Positions 18,208 through 26,417 of a DNA stretch of 58,199 nt are shown piece after piece (positions within the stretch are counted from its first letter, which is position 1; every line of letters starts with the position of its first letter). Where the stretch lies: contig JAQBOM010000005.1 in NCBI GenBank assembly GCA_028288025.1, forward strand, positions 1 to 58,199, read 5' to 3'. The position numbers and the translations under genes were made by a program. The notes under the pieces were generated by a model that did not search any database, had not been told where the DNA came from, and saw only the letters and a program-made list of their open reading frames with translations. The DNA comes from Mucilaginibacter sp. GTDB lineage: Bacteria > Bacteroidota > Bacteroidia > Sphingobacteriales > Sphingobacteriaceae.

Positions 18208-18870
18208 ATGGCCACCATTGAAAGCATTCAGCACGGATACATTGATTTTGTGCTAACAGAGGGCGAACCGCCTAAGTCTGTTTATCTTTTCGCAAAAAGA
18301 AATAAAATGCCCGAAGAGGAGTTTTACAAGTTCTTTAGCTCATTTGAAGCGATCGAGCAAAATATATGGACCGGTTTCGCGGTAAAAACCATTTCCGAAA
18401 TTAAAAGCCAGGACGCATGGCGCTTATTCACCGCAAGGGAAAAGGCACTATCTTTTTTCTATACCTTTTTTGAAATGCTGAAAGGCAGCCGTAGTTTCGT
18501 GGTTTACAGCATCAAAAAGCAGCCGAAGACTTTTACGTCGTCCCAAATTTTCTCGGGGATAAAGGATGTTTTTGAGCATTTTTGTAACGACCTGATTATG
18601 GACGGCATTGAGTCGGACGAGCTGTCCGACCGCAAGTTTTTTACAAACCGGTATAAGGATGCACTTTGGGTGCAGTTGCTGTTTGTGCTAAACTTCTGGA
18701 TAAATGACATCTCCACAGGTTTCGAAAAAACCGGCGAAGCCATTGAAAAAGGCGTTAATGTTACGTTTGATCTTTTCCAGCGCTCGCCCATCGATAACCT
18801 TTTTGAGTTCGGCAAGTTTTTAACCCGGAACAGGAGCATGAAACACAGGATAAGCTTTGGCCACAATTAG
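18208..18870 (+). CDS. TetR-like regulator
   Basis: The protein is 220 residues. The N-terminal 60 residues look like a TetR DNA-binding domain in altered form (GEPPKSVYLFAKRNKMPEEEFYKFFSSFEAIEQNIW), with the helix-turn-helix around residues 22-45. The rest is an all-helical ligand or dimer domain. Similar proteins in Sphingobacteriaceae are annotated as TetR family with a dedicated C-terminal domain. It overlaps the following HAD gene by 14 bases. Ligand and target are unknown. The N-terminal match is weaker than for ordinary TetR, so assignment is moderate. Confidence 0.6.
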   Translation: MATIESIQHGYIDFVLTEGEPPKSVYLFAKRNKMPEEEFYKFFSSFEAIEQNIWTGFAVKTISEIKSQDAWRLFTAREKALSFFYTFFEMLKGSRSFVVYSIKKQPKTFTSSQIFSGIKDVFEHFCNDLIMDGIESDELSDRKFFTNRYKDALWVQLLFVLNFWINDISTGFEKTGEAIEKGVNVTFDLFQRSPIDNLFEFGKFLTRNRSMKHRISFGHN

Positions 18871-19582
18871 AAGCCTCACCCAACCCTCTCCTTTGGAGAG
18901 GGCTTCAGAAGGGCGTGTAAAGGGGGCCTTTGCTATCATTTTTGATATGGATGGCACCCTGGTTGATAATACGCCCTATCATTTTAAATCGTGGCAGGCA
19001 TTGTTTAAGGCGCACGGCAAAGGCGAACTCAGCAAGCATACTTACGAAACGGAGATCAGCGGCGTGCCGGTTATGGATTCCATTAGGAGGATATTTGGCG
19101 ATGAATATGACGAGGCAGGTTTAAAAAAACTGTTCGCCGAAAAGGAAGAATTTTACAGGAAGGAATATGCCCCTTACGTGGCACCGGTTAACGGCCTCAA
19201 AAACTTTTTGACGGAACTAAAAGATGCAAGCGTAAAAATGGCCATGGCTACGTCAGCGACGGTCGACGACATCAATTTTATATTAGACAATGTGCCAATA
19301 CGTGATGACTTTAATGTCATCGTCAATTCAACCATGGTGACCAAGCCCAAGCCGCACCCGCAGATATTTTTAAAGGCCGCCGAAAAATTGAATATGCCGC
19401 CCGAAAAATGTGTTGTTTTCGAGGATTCCCTTGCCGGGATAAAAGCCGCTAATGCCGCTGGGATGAAGGTTGTTGGCATAACTACTAATCACACAGCCGA
19501 TGAATTGCACCCGGTTGATCTTGTGATCAATGATTATTCAGAACTGAGTGTCAAAAAAATGGCAGAGCTGTTTGAAAAGTAG
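18857..19582 (+). CDS. HAD-superfamily hydrolase, beta-phosphoglucomutase-like
   Basis: The protein is 241 residues as called. FDMDGTLVDNTP (motif I, nucleophile Asp), an ATSAT motif II, KPKPHPQIFLKAA (motif III Lys) and CVVFEDSLAGIKAA (motif IV acidic pair) mark a class I HAD phosphatase or phosphomutase with a helical cap. Members act on sugar phosphates. The first 24 residues are not family sequence: they are translated from a dispersed hairpin repeat (18884-18902). The only ATG in frame before motif I is at 18857, overlapping the TetR-like gene, so the repeat is either translated or the true start is a non-ATG codon nearer 18890-18930. Confidence 0.85.
   Translation: MATIRSLTQPSPLERASEGRVKGAFAIIFDMDGTLVDNTPYHFKSWQALFKAHGKGELSKHTYETEISGVPVMDSIRRIFGDEYDEAGLKKLFAEKEEFYRKEYAPYVAPVNGLKNFLTELKDASVKMAMATSATVDDINFILDNVPIRDDFNVIVNSTMVTKPKPHPQIFLKAAEKLNMPPEKCVVFEDSLAGIKAANAAGMKVVGITTNHTADELHPVDLVINDYSELSVKKMAELFEK
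18884..18902. repeat. Dispersed hairpin repeat within the HAD N-terminal codons
   Basis: A perfect 8-bp inverted repeat ccctctcc-ttt-ggagaggg is embedded in the sequence tcacccaaccctctcctttg. From general knowledge this is a very common intergenic repeat in Sphingobacteriaceae. Here it lies inside the called reading frame, giving the residues QPSPLERASEG. Confidence 0.65.
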
Positions 19583-19627
19583 CATAATTGGCAATTTATT
19601 CTCACTTTTAGCGAAATTTATACTGCC

Positions 19628-19939
19628 ATGCTACTCAAAAATACCTTTGTACACCATGTACATTTCTGGCTGAAAGATAAAGCCGATAAACAACGATTAA
19701 TTGACGGATTGAACACACTAATACCGATACCGCATATCCGCGAAATACATATCGGCGTACCGGCCAATACCAACCGCGATGTGATCGACCGTTCGTATGA
19801 TGTATCCCTGCTGCTGCTGTTTGATACCCCCGCCGCACAGGATGCCTATCAAATTGACCCTACGCATGTGCTGTTCGCTGAAAACTATGCCAAACCCTTA
19901 TGCAGTAAGGTTGTTGTGCAGGATAGTGTTAACGTTTAG
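19628..19939 (+). CDS. Dabb (stress-responsive A/B barrel) family protein
   Basis: The protein is 103 residues. The start NTFVHHVHFWLKD and the later DVSLLLLFDTPAAQDAYQIDPTH are diagnostic of the dimeric alpha/beta barrel (Dabb) family, and length is typical. Function of bacterial Dabb proteins is poorly known; some bind or cyclise small molecules. It is 45 bases after the HAD gene on the same strand and could be cotranscribed with it. Confidence 0.85.
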   Translation: MLLKNTFVHHVHFWLKDKADKQRLIDGLNTLIPIPHIREIHIGVPANTNRDVIDRSYDVSLLLLFDTPAAQDAYQIDPTHVLFAENYAKPLCSKVVVQDSVNV

Positions 19940-20010
19940 TTTTTTAAGTCCATAGACCATAGTTTTAGGCTCGACCCAAATTGGCTATGGACTATCGACT
20001 TAAAACAACC

Positions 20011-20919
20011 ATGAACTCCCAAAAAAGCGTTCTCCTCACCGGCGGGACCGGCCTTATCGGGCGGCACCTGACGGAACAATTACTGGCGAAAGGCTATAAG
20101 GTAAGCCACTTAAGCCGTTCGCCGGGAAAAGACAGCCGGGTTACCACTTTTTTGTGGGACGTTGAAAAAGGCGACATCGATGCGCATTGCCTGGATGGGG
20201 TTGACACAGTTGTTCACCTTGCAGGCGCCAACATCGCCGAAAAGCGGTGGACCGAAAAACGCAAAAAAGAACTCATTGCCAGCCGCACCGAATCTATAGG
20301 GCTGATCTATGAGCTGATGCATAAAACGTCCAACGGGATAACTTCTATCATATCTGCATCCGCCATTGGCTATTACAGCGACAGGGGCGATGAGCTCATG
20401 ACAGAAACAAGTCCGCCTTCCGGCGATTTTTTAGCACGGTGCTGCGTAGCGTGGGAAGCTGCGGTTGATGCGGGCAAAAAGCCGGGACTGCGCATCGTAA
20501 AAATGCGCACAGGCGTTGTGCTGGATAAAGAGGGCGCCCTCGCTAAAATGGCTATACCGATAAAATTTTACGTGGGCTCGCCGATTGGGGATGGCAGGCA
20601 GTGGATTCCGTGGATACATTGGCTGGACGTAATTGATATATACCTGTTTGCTATTGAAAACGACAAAGCCGAAGGCGTTTACAACATGGCAGCGCCAAAC
20701 CCTGTAACCAATAAACAGCTTACACGGGCTATCGCCAAACAACTGCATAAGCCATTGTGGGCGCCAAACGTGCCGGCATTTATTTTAAAACTTTTGATGG
20801 GCGAAATGAGCACCATCGTACTGGGCAGCACAAAAGTTTCGGCACAAAAAATCGAAGATGCCGGGTATCATTTTAAATTCCCGGTTTTGGAAAGCGCGTT
20901 AAACGACATTTATAAATAA
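20011..20919 (+). CDS. TIGR01777-type NAD(P)-dependent sugar epimerase-like protein
   Basis: The protein is 302 residues from the ATG at 20011. VLLTGGTGLIGRHL is the Rossmann nucleotide loop, VVHLAGANIAEKRWTEKRKK is typical for the TIGR01777 (YfcH/SulA-like) group, and ISASAIGYYSDRG carries the Tyr region. The C-terminal extension of about 50 residues (LLMGEMSTIVLGSTKVSAQK) is the DUF1731 tail of this family. Substrate unknown. The frame extends to a TTG at 19981, but those codons come from a ccatagaccatag/ctatggactat word repeat, so the inner ATG is preferred. Confidence 0.88.
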   Translation: MNSQKSVLLTGGTGLIGRHLTEQLLAKGYKVSHLSRSPGKDSRVTTFLWDVEKGDIDAHCLDGVDTVVHLAGANIAEKRWTEKRKKELIASRTESIGLIYELMHKTSNGITSIISASAIGYYSDRGDELMTETSPPSGDFLARCCVAWEAAVDAGKKPGLRIVKMRTGVVLDKEGALAKMAIPIKFYVGSPIGDGRQWIPWIHWLDVIDIYLFAIENDKAEGVYNMAAPNPVTNKQLTRAIAKQLHKPLWAPNVPAFILKLLMGEMSTIVLGSTKVSAQKIEDAGYHFKFPVLESALNDIYK

Positions 20920-20924
20920 AAAAA

Positions 20925-20966
20925 GGGTTCCGGAATATGCTGATGTCAGCGCATATCCCAAAACCC
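20925..20966. terminator. Likely two-way terminator between convergent genes
   Basis: An interrupted stem (gggtt 20925-20929 and atatgc 20935-20940 pairing with gcatat 20951-20956 and aaccc 20962-20966) follows an A-run and lies between the ends of the epimerase gene and the larger FKBP gene. The rest of the gap to 21031 shows nothing else. Confidence 0.45.
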
Positions 20967-21031
20967 ATTATCGATCACCCACTCGCATGGGACAGTATCT
21001 GAAAGTCTTTAATAAAACTGGCGCTCAATAA

Positions 21032-22000
21032 CTACGGCGTTACCGTTAAAATCTGCCAGCTAAACATTAAGCAACTATTTGGCGGTATAGATCCGTATCC
21101 AACTTCTCCGTAACCTAATGCCGACGGCATGATAAGTGAAAGTTTGGTGCCTACAGTAGCATAATTTTCTAACCCTTCAGCCACACCGGGAACTAAGCCA
21201 GCGTTGAGAGAACTGGTTACTGAAAAAGTATAGATATTCGTCGTCTGGCTGTCAAAAGTATTGCCGTTAAGTAACAGGCCGGTATAGTACCCTGTATTTG
21301 TACTGGTAGCAGTAATGGGTACAGTTCCCGTGCCCGGCGTTAAAATTTTATAATATAGCCCGCTTGCTGTTTTAGTGTAGCCGGTTAAAGTGTTTGCAGC
21401 CATATAATTGCGGATAACCAGGTCGTCATAAGTTGCCTGGTTGTTGGTTGATGTATTGCCAATCACATGCACATAATAATCAAGGCATTGGTTACCTGCT
21501 ATGCGGTTATTGGTGTTTGTGATACTGCCCGAGCCATAGCCGTTTATACCATAAGCCAGGTGCGAAGGTATAAGCAAGCGCATACTGGCACCCCTGTATC
21601 TTAAATTGTTACGCAGGGCCAGCTGTAAGCCAATAGGCAATTTGCTCAGGGTTACATGGCCCAGGTAACCATCGTAATGGTTGGTTATTGTATCAACCTG
21701 GGCATACTTACCATCAAAACTGCGCAAGCTAAACACAAACGCTATTTTATCCGGGTAATCCATTGGCGGTAAAGGTTTACCCTGGTCAACTGAATCGCCC
21801 GGGTTAATGATCTGGTAATACATGCCAGTCGTGTCACCGTTTGTCTTATCACGTTTCATGCCGGTTATACCATGAACACTTATGTAGTTCATTATCTGGG
21901 CCTGGTCGTATTGTTTTATATCCGGTTCAACTTTAGATTTCTTGCACGATAGTAAACCTATTGCTGAAATAATTAAAAGCGTAAAAATTTTTTGTTTCAT
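21032..22000 (-). CDS. FKBP-type peptidyl-prolyl isomerase lipoprotein with two FKBP-like domains
   Basis: The protein is 322 residues. A lipoprotein signal with lipobox GLLSC (Cys19) anchors it in a membrane. The first FKBP-like domain at about 55-180 is divergent, but keeps RLLIPSHLAYG. The second, at about 195-322, reads GLYYKILTPGTG, YTGLLLNGNTFDSQ, GLVPGVAEGLENYATVGTKLSLIMPSALGYGEVG and PPNSCLMFSWQIL, the standard FKBP order. FKBPs help fold proteins in the periplasm. It follows a smaller FKBP lipoprotein by 45 bases. The first domain may be a non-catalytic chaperone module. Confidence 0.87.
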   Translation of the reverse strand: MKQKIFTLLIISAIGLLSCKKSKVEPDIKQYDQAQIMNYISVHGITGMKRDKTNGDTTGMYYQIINPGDSVDQGKPLPPMDYPDKIAFVFSLRSFDGKYAQVDTITNHYDGYLGHVTLSKLPIGLQLALRNNLRYRGASMRLLIPSHLAYGINGYGSGSITNTNNRIAGNQCLDYYVHVIGNTSTNNQATYDDLVIRNYMAANTLTGYTKTASGLYYKILTPGTGTVPITATSTNTGYYTGLLLNGNTFDSQTTNIYTFSVTSSLNAGLVPGVAEGLENYATVGTKLSLIMPSALGYGEVGYGSIPPNSCLMFSWQILTVTP

Positions 22001-22045
22001 TAGTAATTATTTGTTTTCGTATTATTCACCGTAAACCAACCATCT

Positions 22046-22534
22046 TTAGTTGGCTACGTTATAAAGTTTTATATCAAAAATAAGCACAGCATTAGCCGGT
22101 AAATTAACGTCCTTCTGCGCATATGGCCCGTAAGCATAGCGCGATGGTAAAAAAAGCGTAACTGTGCCGCCGGTTTTAATTTTGGGTATCCCCAGCTGCC
22201 AGCCCCGTATCACCTGACCCAAAACATAGGTGGGATGAAAATTATTGGTTTGCGCAAATACAGCCCCCGTTGTTAATAAGCGGCCGGTATAACCAACCGT
22301 AACCTGGGTCGAATTGGTAAATAACACATTGCCAGTTCCCGGCGTATCAATTATATAACGCACATCCGTAGTGTCAACTCTTAGTGCTGTCAACCCCTTT
22401 GCGCTTAAATAATCGTCTATTATTTTATTATCGATAACCGCCTGGGCCTTTACCTGTGCAACTACCACATTTGACTTGGTACAACCGCTTATCCCCGTCG
22501 AAAAAAGCAATAAAATTAACAGTATCCTGTTCAT
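22046..22534 (-). CDS. FKBP-type peptidyl-prolyl isomerase lipoprotein
   Basis: The protein is 162 residues with a lipoprotein signal (lipobox GISGC, Cys18) and one FKBP domain: YIIDTPGTGNV, VTVGYTGRLLTTGAVFAQ, GWQLGIPKIKTGGTVTLFLPSRYAYG and LPANAVLIFDIKL. It should be a surface- or periplasm-facing proline isomerase. Together with the following gene it forms a two-gene FKBP unit, probably by duplication. The upstream gap 22535-22818 shows no gene; it contains only AT-rich sequence and one gcaaactatcaactgccagct word near 22800. Confidence 0.88.
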   Translation of the reverse strand: MNRILLILLLFSTGISGCTKSNVVVAQVKAQAVIDNKIIDDYLSAKGLTALRVDTTDVRYIIDTPGTGNVLFTNSTQVTVGYTGRLLTTGAVFAQTNNFHPTYVLGQVIRGWQLGIPKIKTGGTVTLFLPSRYAYGPYAQKDVNLPANAVLIFDIKLYNVAN

Positions 22535-22818
22535 CTGGCTCCGTTTATATTATTTGCCTGTTTCAATTCTAAACCACATGGTACCCAAACCAGTTTCAAA
22601 CGGCAAATTTATTCTTTTATCTGTCAAAAACAGCAGCTTAACATTTTTTAACAGTTTGGCGCACAAAAAGTAAATGCCGCTATCGTCAATAACGCATATC
22701 TGCCAATAAACTTATGCCGGTATTGGTTAACAAGTTGGAATTGTTGTAAAGGTTGAAAAGAAAAAAGAAGTGAAATGGCCAATAACATAACGGCCTGCTG
22801 CAAACTATCAACTGCCAG

Positions 22819-23271
22819 CTATTGTTCGCCCGGTTTAAAATTCAGCGTAAGCTGGTTGATCTTTTTGAGCGTCTTTATCAGGTATTCTTTGTCGCTTTCG
22901 CTGATATGCGAATTGAGGTAGTTATTAAACTGTTTTACCAGCCCGCGTGCCAGGTGCCTTTTTTCCTTCCCCAGTTCAGTCAGGTAAATTTTAACCGACC
23001 GTTTATCCCCCTCATTTGATTCACGGTATATTAAGCCCGACTTTTCCATCTGGCGCAGCATCCGCGAAAGGCTGGTTGACTTAAGCCCGAGCAGCGCCGC
23101 CGCCTGAGAAACGGTTGTGCCTTCTTTTTCATCAATATTGATAAGCAGGTAACCGATCGACTGGGTTATGCCAAACTCAGTAACCAGCTGGTTATAACGG
23201 TTAGCAACGGTTTGCCAAACTATTTTCAAAAAATAATCAATAGTCTCCTGGTGTTTTACATTGCTTTGCAT
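22819..23271 (-). CDS. MarR-family transcriptional regulator
   Basis: The protein is 150 residues from the ATG at 23271; the frame also reaches a TTG nine bases further up, which is less likely. The winged helix is visible: GTTVSQAAALLGLKSTSLSRMLRQMEKSGLI (helix-turn-helix with recognition helix) then RESNEGDKRSVKIYLTELGKEK (wing). MarR proteins repress genes for efflux, stress or catabolism and release on ligand binding. It is downstream of ggt with a large hairpin between, so it is probably transcribed on its own. Targets unknown. Confidence 0.88.
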   Translation of the reverse strand: MQSNVKHQETIDYFLKIVWQTVANRYNQLVTEFGITQSIGYLLINIDEKEGTTVSQAAALLGLKSTSLSRMLRQMEKSGLIYRESNEGDKRSVKIYLTELGKEKRHLARGLVKQFNNYLNSHISESDKEYLIKTLKKINQLTLNFKPGEQ

Positions 23272-23334
23272 AACCAACAAACTTACTGTTCACGAACCGA
23301 TTACGCAAGGGGAAAGTTTGCAGCTTTCAGTAAG

Positions 23335-23450
23335 CAGTTTGCAGCTCAGTTGGCAGTGTGTAAAGGTTGCAGTTGGGAATACTTTTAAGTGCCAACTGCA
23401 ACCTGCTACTGCGAACTCTCTTAACACTGCCAACTTTAAACTGCAAACTG
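23335..23450. repeat. Long nested hairpin built of gcagttggca-like words
   Basis: Outer arms cagtttgcagctcagttggc (from 23335) and the imperfect complement ending at 23450 enclose inner arms ggttgcagttgg (23365-23376) and ccaactgcaacc (23392-23403). The hairpin begins two bases after the ggt stop on the minus strand and lies upstream of the MarR gene. It may act as a terminator or mRNA stabiliser for ggt. Confidence 0.6.
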
Positions 23451-23451
23451 G

Positions 23452-25182
23452 CTACCATCCCATCTTCGTATCGTCGCCGCGCGGGTCGGCGCCGCCTTCG
23501 TAGCCGTCCTTTGTTTTTAAAATGGCGTCAACTCGGCCGCTGGGGCCGTGGTCGGCTATTTTATAGCCTTTTTGCTGTAATATGCTGCGGGTTTTAGGAT
23601 CAAAAGCGTCCTTTTCAATTTGTACATCATCAGGGAGCCATTGGTGATGAAACCGTTTTGAGGTGACCGCCTGCTGCATATCCTGGCCAAACTCAATTAC
23701 GTTTAAAATGGTTTGAAACACTGATGTGATGATCGTTGAGCCGCCGGGGGTTCCAACAATCATAAATAATTTGCCGCTTTTTTCAATGATCGTCGGCGTC
23801 ATAGCCGAGAGCATCCGTTTGCCCGGCTGGATGCTGTTCGCCGTACCGCCGAGCAGCCCGTACATATTTGGAACCCCCGGCTTGGCGCTAAAATCGTCCA
23901 TTTCATTATTCAGTAAAAATCCCGCCCCTTTTACGAATATTTTAGAGCCGAAGGAATCATTTAATGTGGTGGTAATTGCTACGGCATTGCCCTCGCGGTC
24001 GACAATAGAATAGTGTGTTGTTTGGTCGCTTTCGTAACCCGCAAATGACCCGGGCTGTATGCTCGTGCTTGGTGTGGCGGCATTCCAGTTAAAATTTGCC
24101 ATGCGCGAAGCGGTGTAAGCCGGCCGCAGCAGGCTATCGACGGGGACTTTGTAAAAATCCGGGTCGCCCATGTACTTTGAACGGTCGGCATACACACGGC
24201 GCTCGGCTTCAACAATTAACTGTACGGCCGAATCACAATTAAAGCCCCATCGTGCCAAAGGGTACTTTTCAACCGAATGGAGCAACTGCATTAAGGCAAT
24301 GCCACCGCTTGAAGGTGGCGGCATAGTAATGATCCGGTACCCTTTATAATTGCCGATAATGGGCTTGCGCCAGATCGAGTGATAATTTTGCAGATCAGTT
24401 TTGGTTATCAGGCCGCTGCCATTGTTCATTTCTTCTGCCAGCTGCTCAGCTACAATGCCGGAATAAAAGCCATCACGCCCTTTGTCGCGGATCAACCCAA
24501 GCGTCTTTGCCAGGTCGCCTTGTATCAGCAGGTCGCCCTCTTTCCATCCGCCATCTTTAATCAGATAAGATTTGCCCGGGTTTAATTTTTTAAACTGATC
24601 GCCGGCACGCGTAAGCGAAGCTGCAAGGCGGCGGCTTACCTTAAACCCGTTATGCGCCAGGTCAATGGCCGGCTGTATTAAATCGGCCCATTTTAGTTTT
24701 CCGTATTTTTTGTGTGCCTCAACCATGCCGTCAACGGATCCGGGCACACCCGACGCCTGGTGAGTAGCCAGGCTCATATTGGGGACCACATTGCCCGAAG
24801 CATCGAGATACATATTCATGCTGGCTTTTGCAGGGGCTTTTTCACGAAAGTCGAGCGTGCTATTTTCGCCTTTAGCAGACCTGTAAGCCATAAAACCGCC
24901 GCCGCCTATATTACCGGCTTCAGGAAGTGTAACAGCCAACGCGAACTGCACGGCGACAGCGGCGTCCACGGCGTTACCGCCTTTTTTTAATATATCCAGG
25001 CCAACCTGCGCAGCCTGGGGCGTGGCGCATACCACCATGCCGTTGCGATAATGAGTTTGAACCGATACCGGCTGTCCATAACCCGGGTATATAAAAAGGG
25101 AAGCGGATAAAAAAAGGCAGCATTTAAAGTCGGCTTTAAACCATCGCAGATATTGTTGTTCTAAGGAAAATAAAAAGGTCAT
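23452..25182 (-). CDS. ggt: Gamma-glutamyltransferase (glutathione hydrolase)
   Basis: The protein is 576 residues with a hydrophobic export region ending near YPGYGQ (about residue 36). The large-subunit start GMVVCATPQAAQVGLDILKKGGNAVDAAVA and GGGGFMAYR are typical. Autocleavage should occur before Thr388 in DQTTHYSIVD, giving the catalytic Thr of the small subunit, followed by NAVAITTTLNDSFGS and MLSAMTPTIIEK. It cleaves gamma-glutamyl bonds such as in glutathione in the periplasm. The N-terminus before the hydrophobic part is rather long, so the true start may be slightly downstream. Confidence 0.93.
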   Translation of the reverse strand: MTFLFSLEQQYLRWFKADFKCCLFLSASLFIYPGYGQPVSVQTHYRNGMVVCATPQAAQVGLDILKKGGNAVDAAVAVQFALAVTLPEAGNIGGGGFMAYRSAKGENSTLDFREKAPAKASMNMYLDASGNVVPNMSLATHQASGVPGSVDGMVEAHKKYGKLKWADLIQPAIDLAHNGFKVSRRLAASLTRAGDQFKKLNPGKSYLIKDGGWKEGDLLIQGDLAKTLGLIRDKGRDGFYSGIVAEQLAEEMNNGSGLITKTDLQNYHSIWRKPIIGNYKGYRIITMPPPSSGGIALMQLLHSVEKYPLARWGFNCDSAVQLIVEAERRVYADRSKYMGDPDFYKVPVDSLLRPAYTASRMANFNWNAATPSTSIQPGSFAGYESDQTTHYSIVDREGNAVAITTTLNDSFGSKIFVKGAGFLLNNEMDDFSAKPGVPNMYGLLGGTANSIQPGKRMLSAMTPTIIEKSGKLFMIVGTPGGSTIITSVFQTILNVIEFGQDMQQAVTSKRFHHQWLPDDVQIEKDAFDPKTRSILQQKGYKIADHGPSGRVDAILKTKDGYEGGADPRGDDTKMGW

Positions 25183-25345
25183 AGTTCAGCGAAATATTTG
25201 CCGCTAATTTAACCTATTTCGGTGGATAACCCGAAGCTGAATTTTTTATGGCTGAAGGTGAACAAGTTGATAGAATAAGGGTTATTGAATTGAAATTAAA
25301 ATACCATAAAACCATGGTTTCGCCGTTAAGTCCAAAACACAACCT

Positions 25346-25840
25346 ATGAAAAGAATAATTTTTTACGCATTTATTTCCCTTTCCTTTCTGCTCATCAGCA
25401 AAAAGTCATCAGCCCAGGATTATAAAACCGCGGTCGGTTTAAAATTCGGCGGTTATGAAAATGGCATAACGGTCAAATACTTTATGATGAACGATGTGGC
25501 GCTGGAAGGCATCGCCGGTTTCAGGGATCATGGATTGGTGATCACCGGGCTTTACGAATTTCACCAGGAGGCCTTCGGGGTCCACGAATTAAAGTTCTAT
25601 TACGGTGCGGGCGCTCATATCGGTGCCATTGGCAGCGGCGTTTATCAACGATTTAACGGGGACAATCAACCTTACAACAGGAGCACCATATTGCTGGGTG
25701 TTGATGGTGTTTTAGGTTTAGAATACAAGATACCCAAATCGCCCATCGCTATCAGCCTCGACCTTAACCCTCGTGCGGAGCTTGCAACCGGGCCGTTTTT
25801 TGATATTGCACCGGGACTGGGGTTAAAATATACCTTTTAA
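25346..25840 (+). CDS. Small predicted outer-membrane beta-barrel protein
   Basis: The protein is 164 residues with a signal peptide ending near SSAQ (residue 24). The mature part alternates short strands and turns (TAVGLKFGGYENGITVKYF, LKFYYGAGAHIGAIG, GVDGVLGLEYKIP) and ends in a C-terminal aromatic (KYTF), as in eight-stranded barrels of the OmpA/OmpX kind. No named family recognised. It is a lone gene ended by a strong 15-bp hairpin. Confidence 0.7.
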   Translation: MKRIIFYAFISLSFLLISKKSSAQDYKTAVGLKFGGYENGITVKYFMMNDVALEGIAGFRDHGLVITGLYEFHQEAFGVHELKFYYGAGAHIGAIGSGVYQRFNGDNQPYNRSTILLGVDGVLGLEYKIPKSPIAISLDLNPRAELATGPFFDIAPGLGLKYTF

Positions 25841-25851
25841 ACGAAGCTGAG

Positions 25852-25908
25852 GGCTAAAGCAGAAAGACCAAAGCTTGATACAGTATTGAAAAGCTTTCTG
25901 CTTTAGCC
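25852..25908 (+). terminator. Hairpin with 15-bp perfect arms after the barrel gene
   Basis: ggctaaagcagaaag (25852-25866) pairs perfectly with ctttctgctttagcc (25894-25908) around a 27-base spacer that itself contains an aagctt pair. It lies 11 bases after the stop codon. Very similar words occur at 31110-31186, so this is both a probable terminator and a member of a repeat family. Confidence 0.6.
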
Positions 25909-26417
25909 TTTCTGCTTTGAGCTAATATGGAATAATCTGTTACTGCACCGTTAATATTCCGATTAAACAAGCTTGCAATTTATATTGCATTATTAAATTC
26001 TTTTAGACGTCCCCGTCACGAATGTACAGCGCCATTGTTGTAACAACCGACTATACGGCAAATTTCCCTGTCAAAGCTAAATATCATTTCATTAAAAAAA
26101 TGAAACTATCTCAACTCCTTTTCGTATAAGGCAACTAAGGTTATTTGCAAGCATATAAATCCGCGAAAGGCAAATGTGGAAGATTTAACACGGTGGGCCA
26201 AGATTCGTGCAAATAAATTAAGATTTTATACCCACCCGATTAATCAAAGGTTAACAACTCTCATTTGATGTTGGCCATTACATTTTGCCGGCATATACAC
26301 TACCGCCGGATTAAAGCCTGAATGGCCGCCTCTAAAAAACTGCACCAATTTGCTTGGAATGCATTTTCGAAAGGCGCCTACCGATAGGAACCTCGTAATT
26401 GACAAAAAAAAGGTGTT
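25909..26417. other. Long 5' region of the T9SS cargo gene
   Basis: About 500 bases without a gene. It is AT-rich in the first half and contains a further tctgcttt word at its left end. No promoter box fitting the consensus closely was seen. Only very short frames are present (for example 21 codons from 26323), none convincing. Confidence 0.4.
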
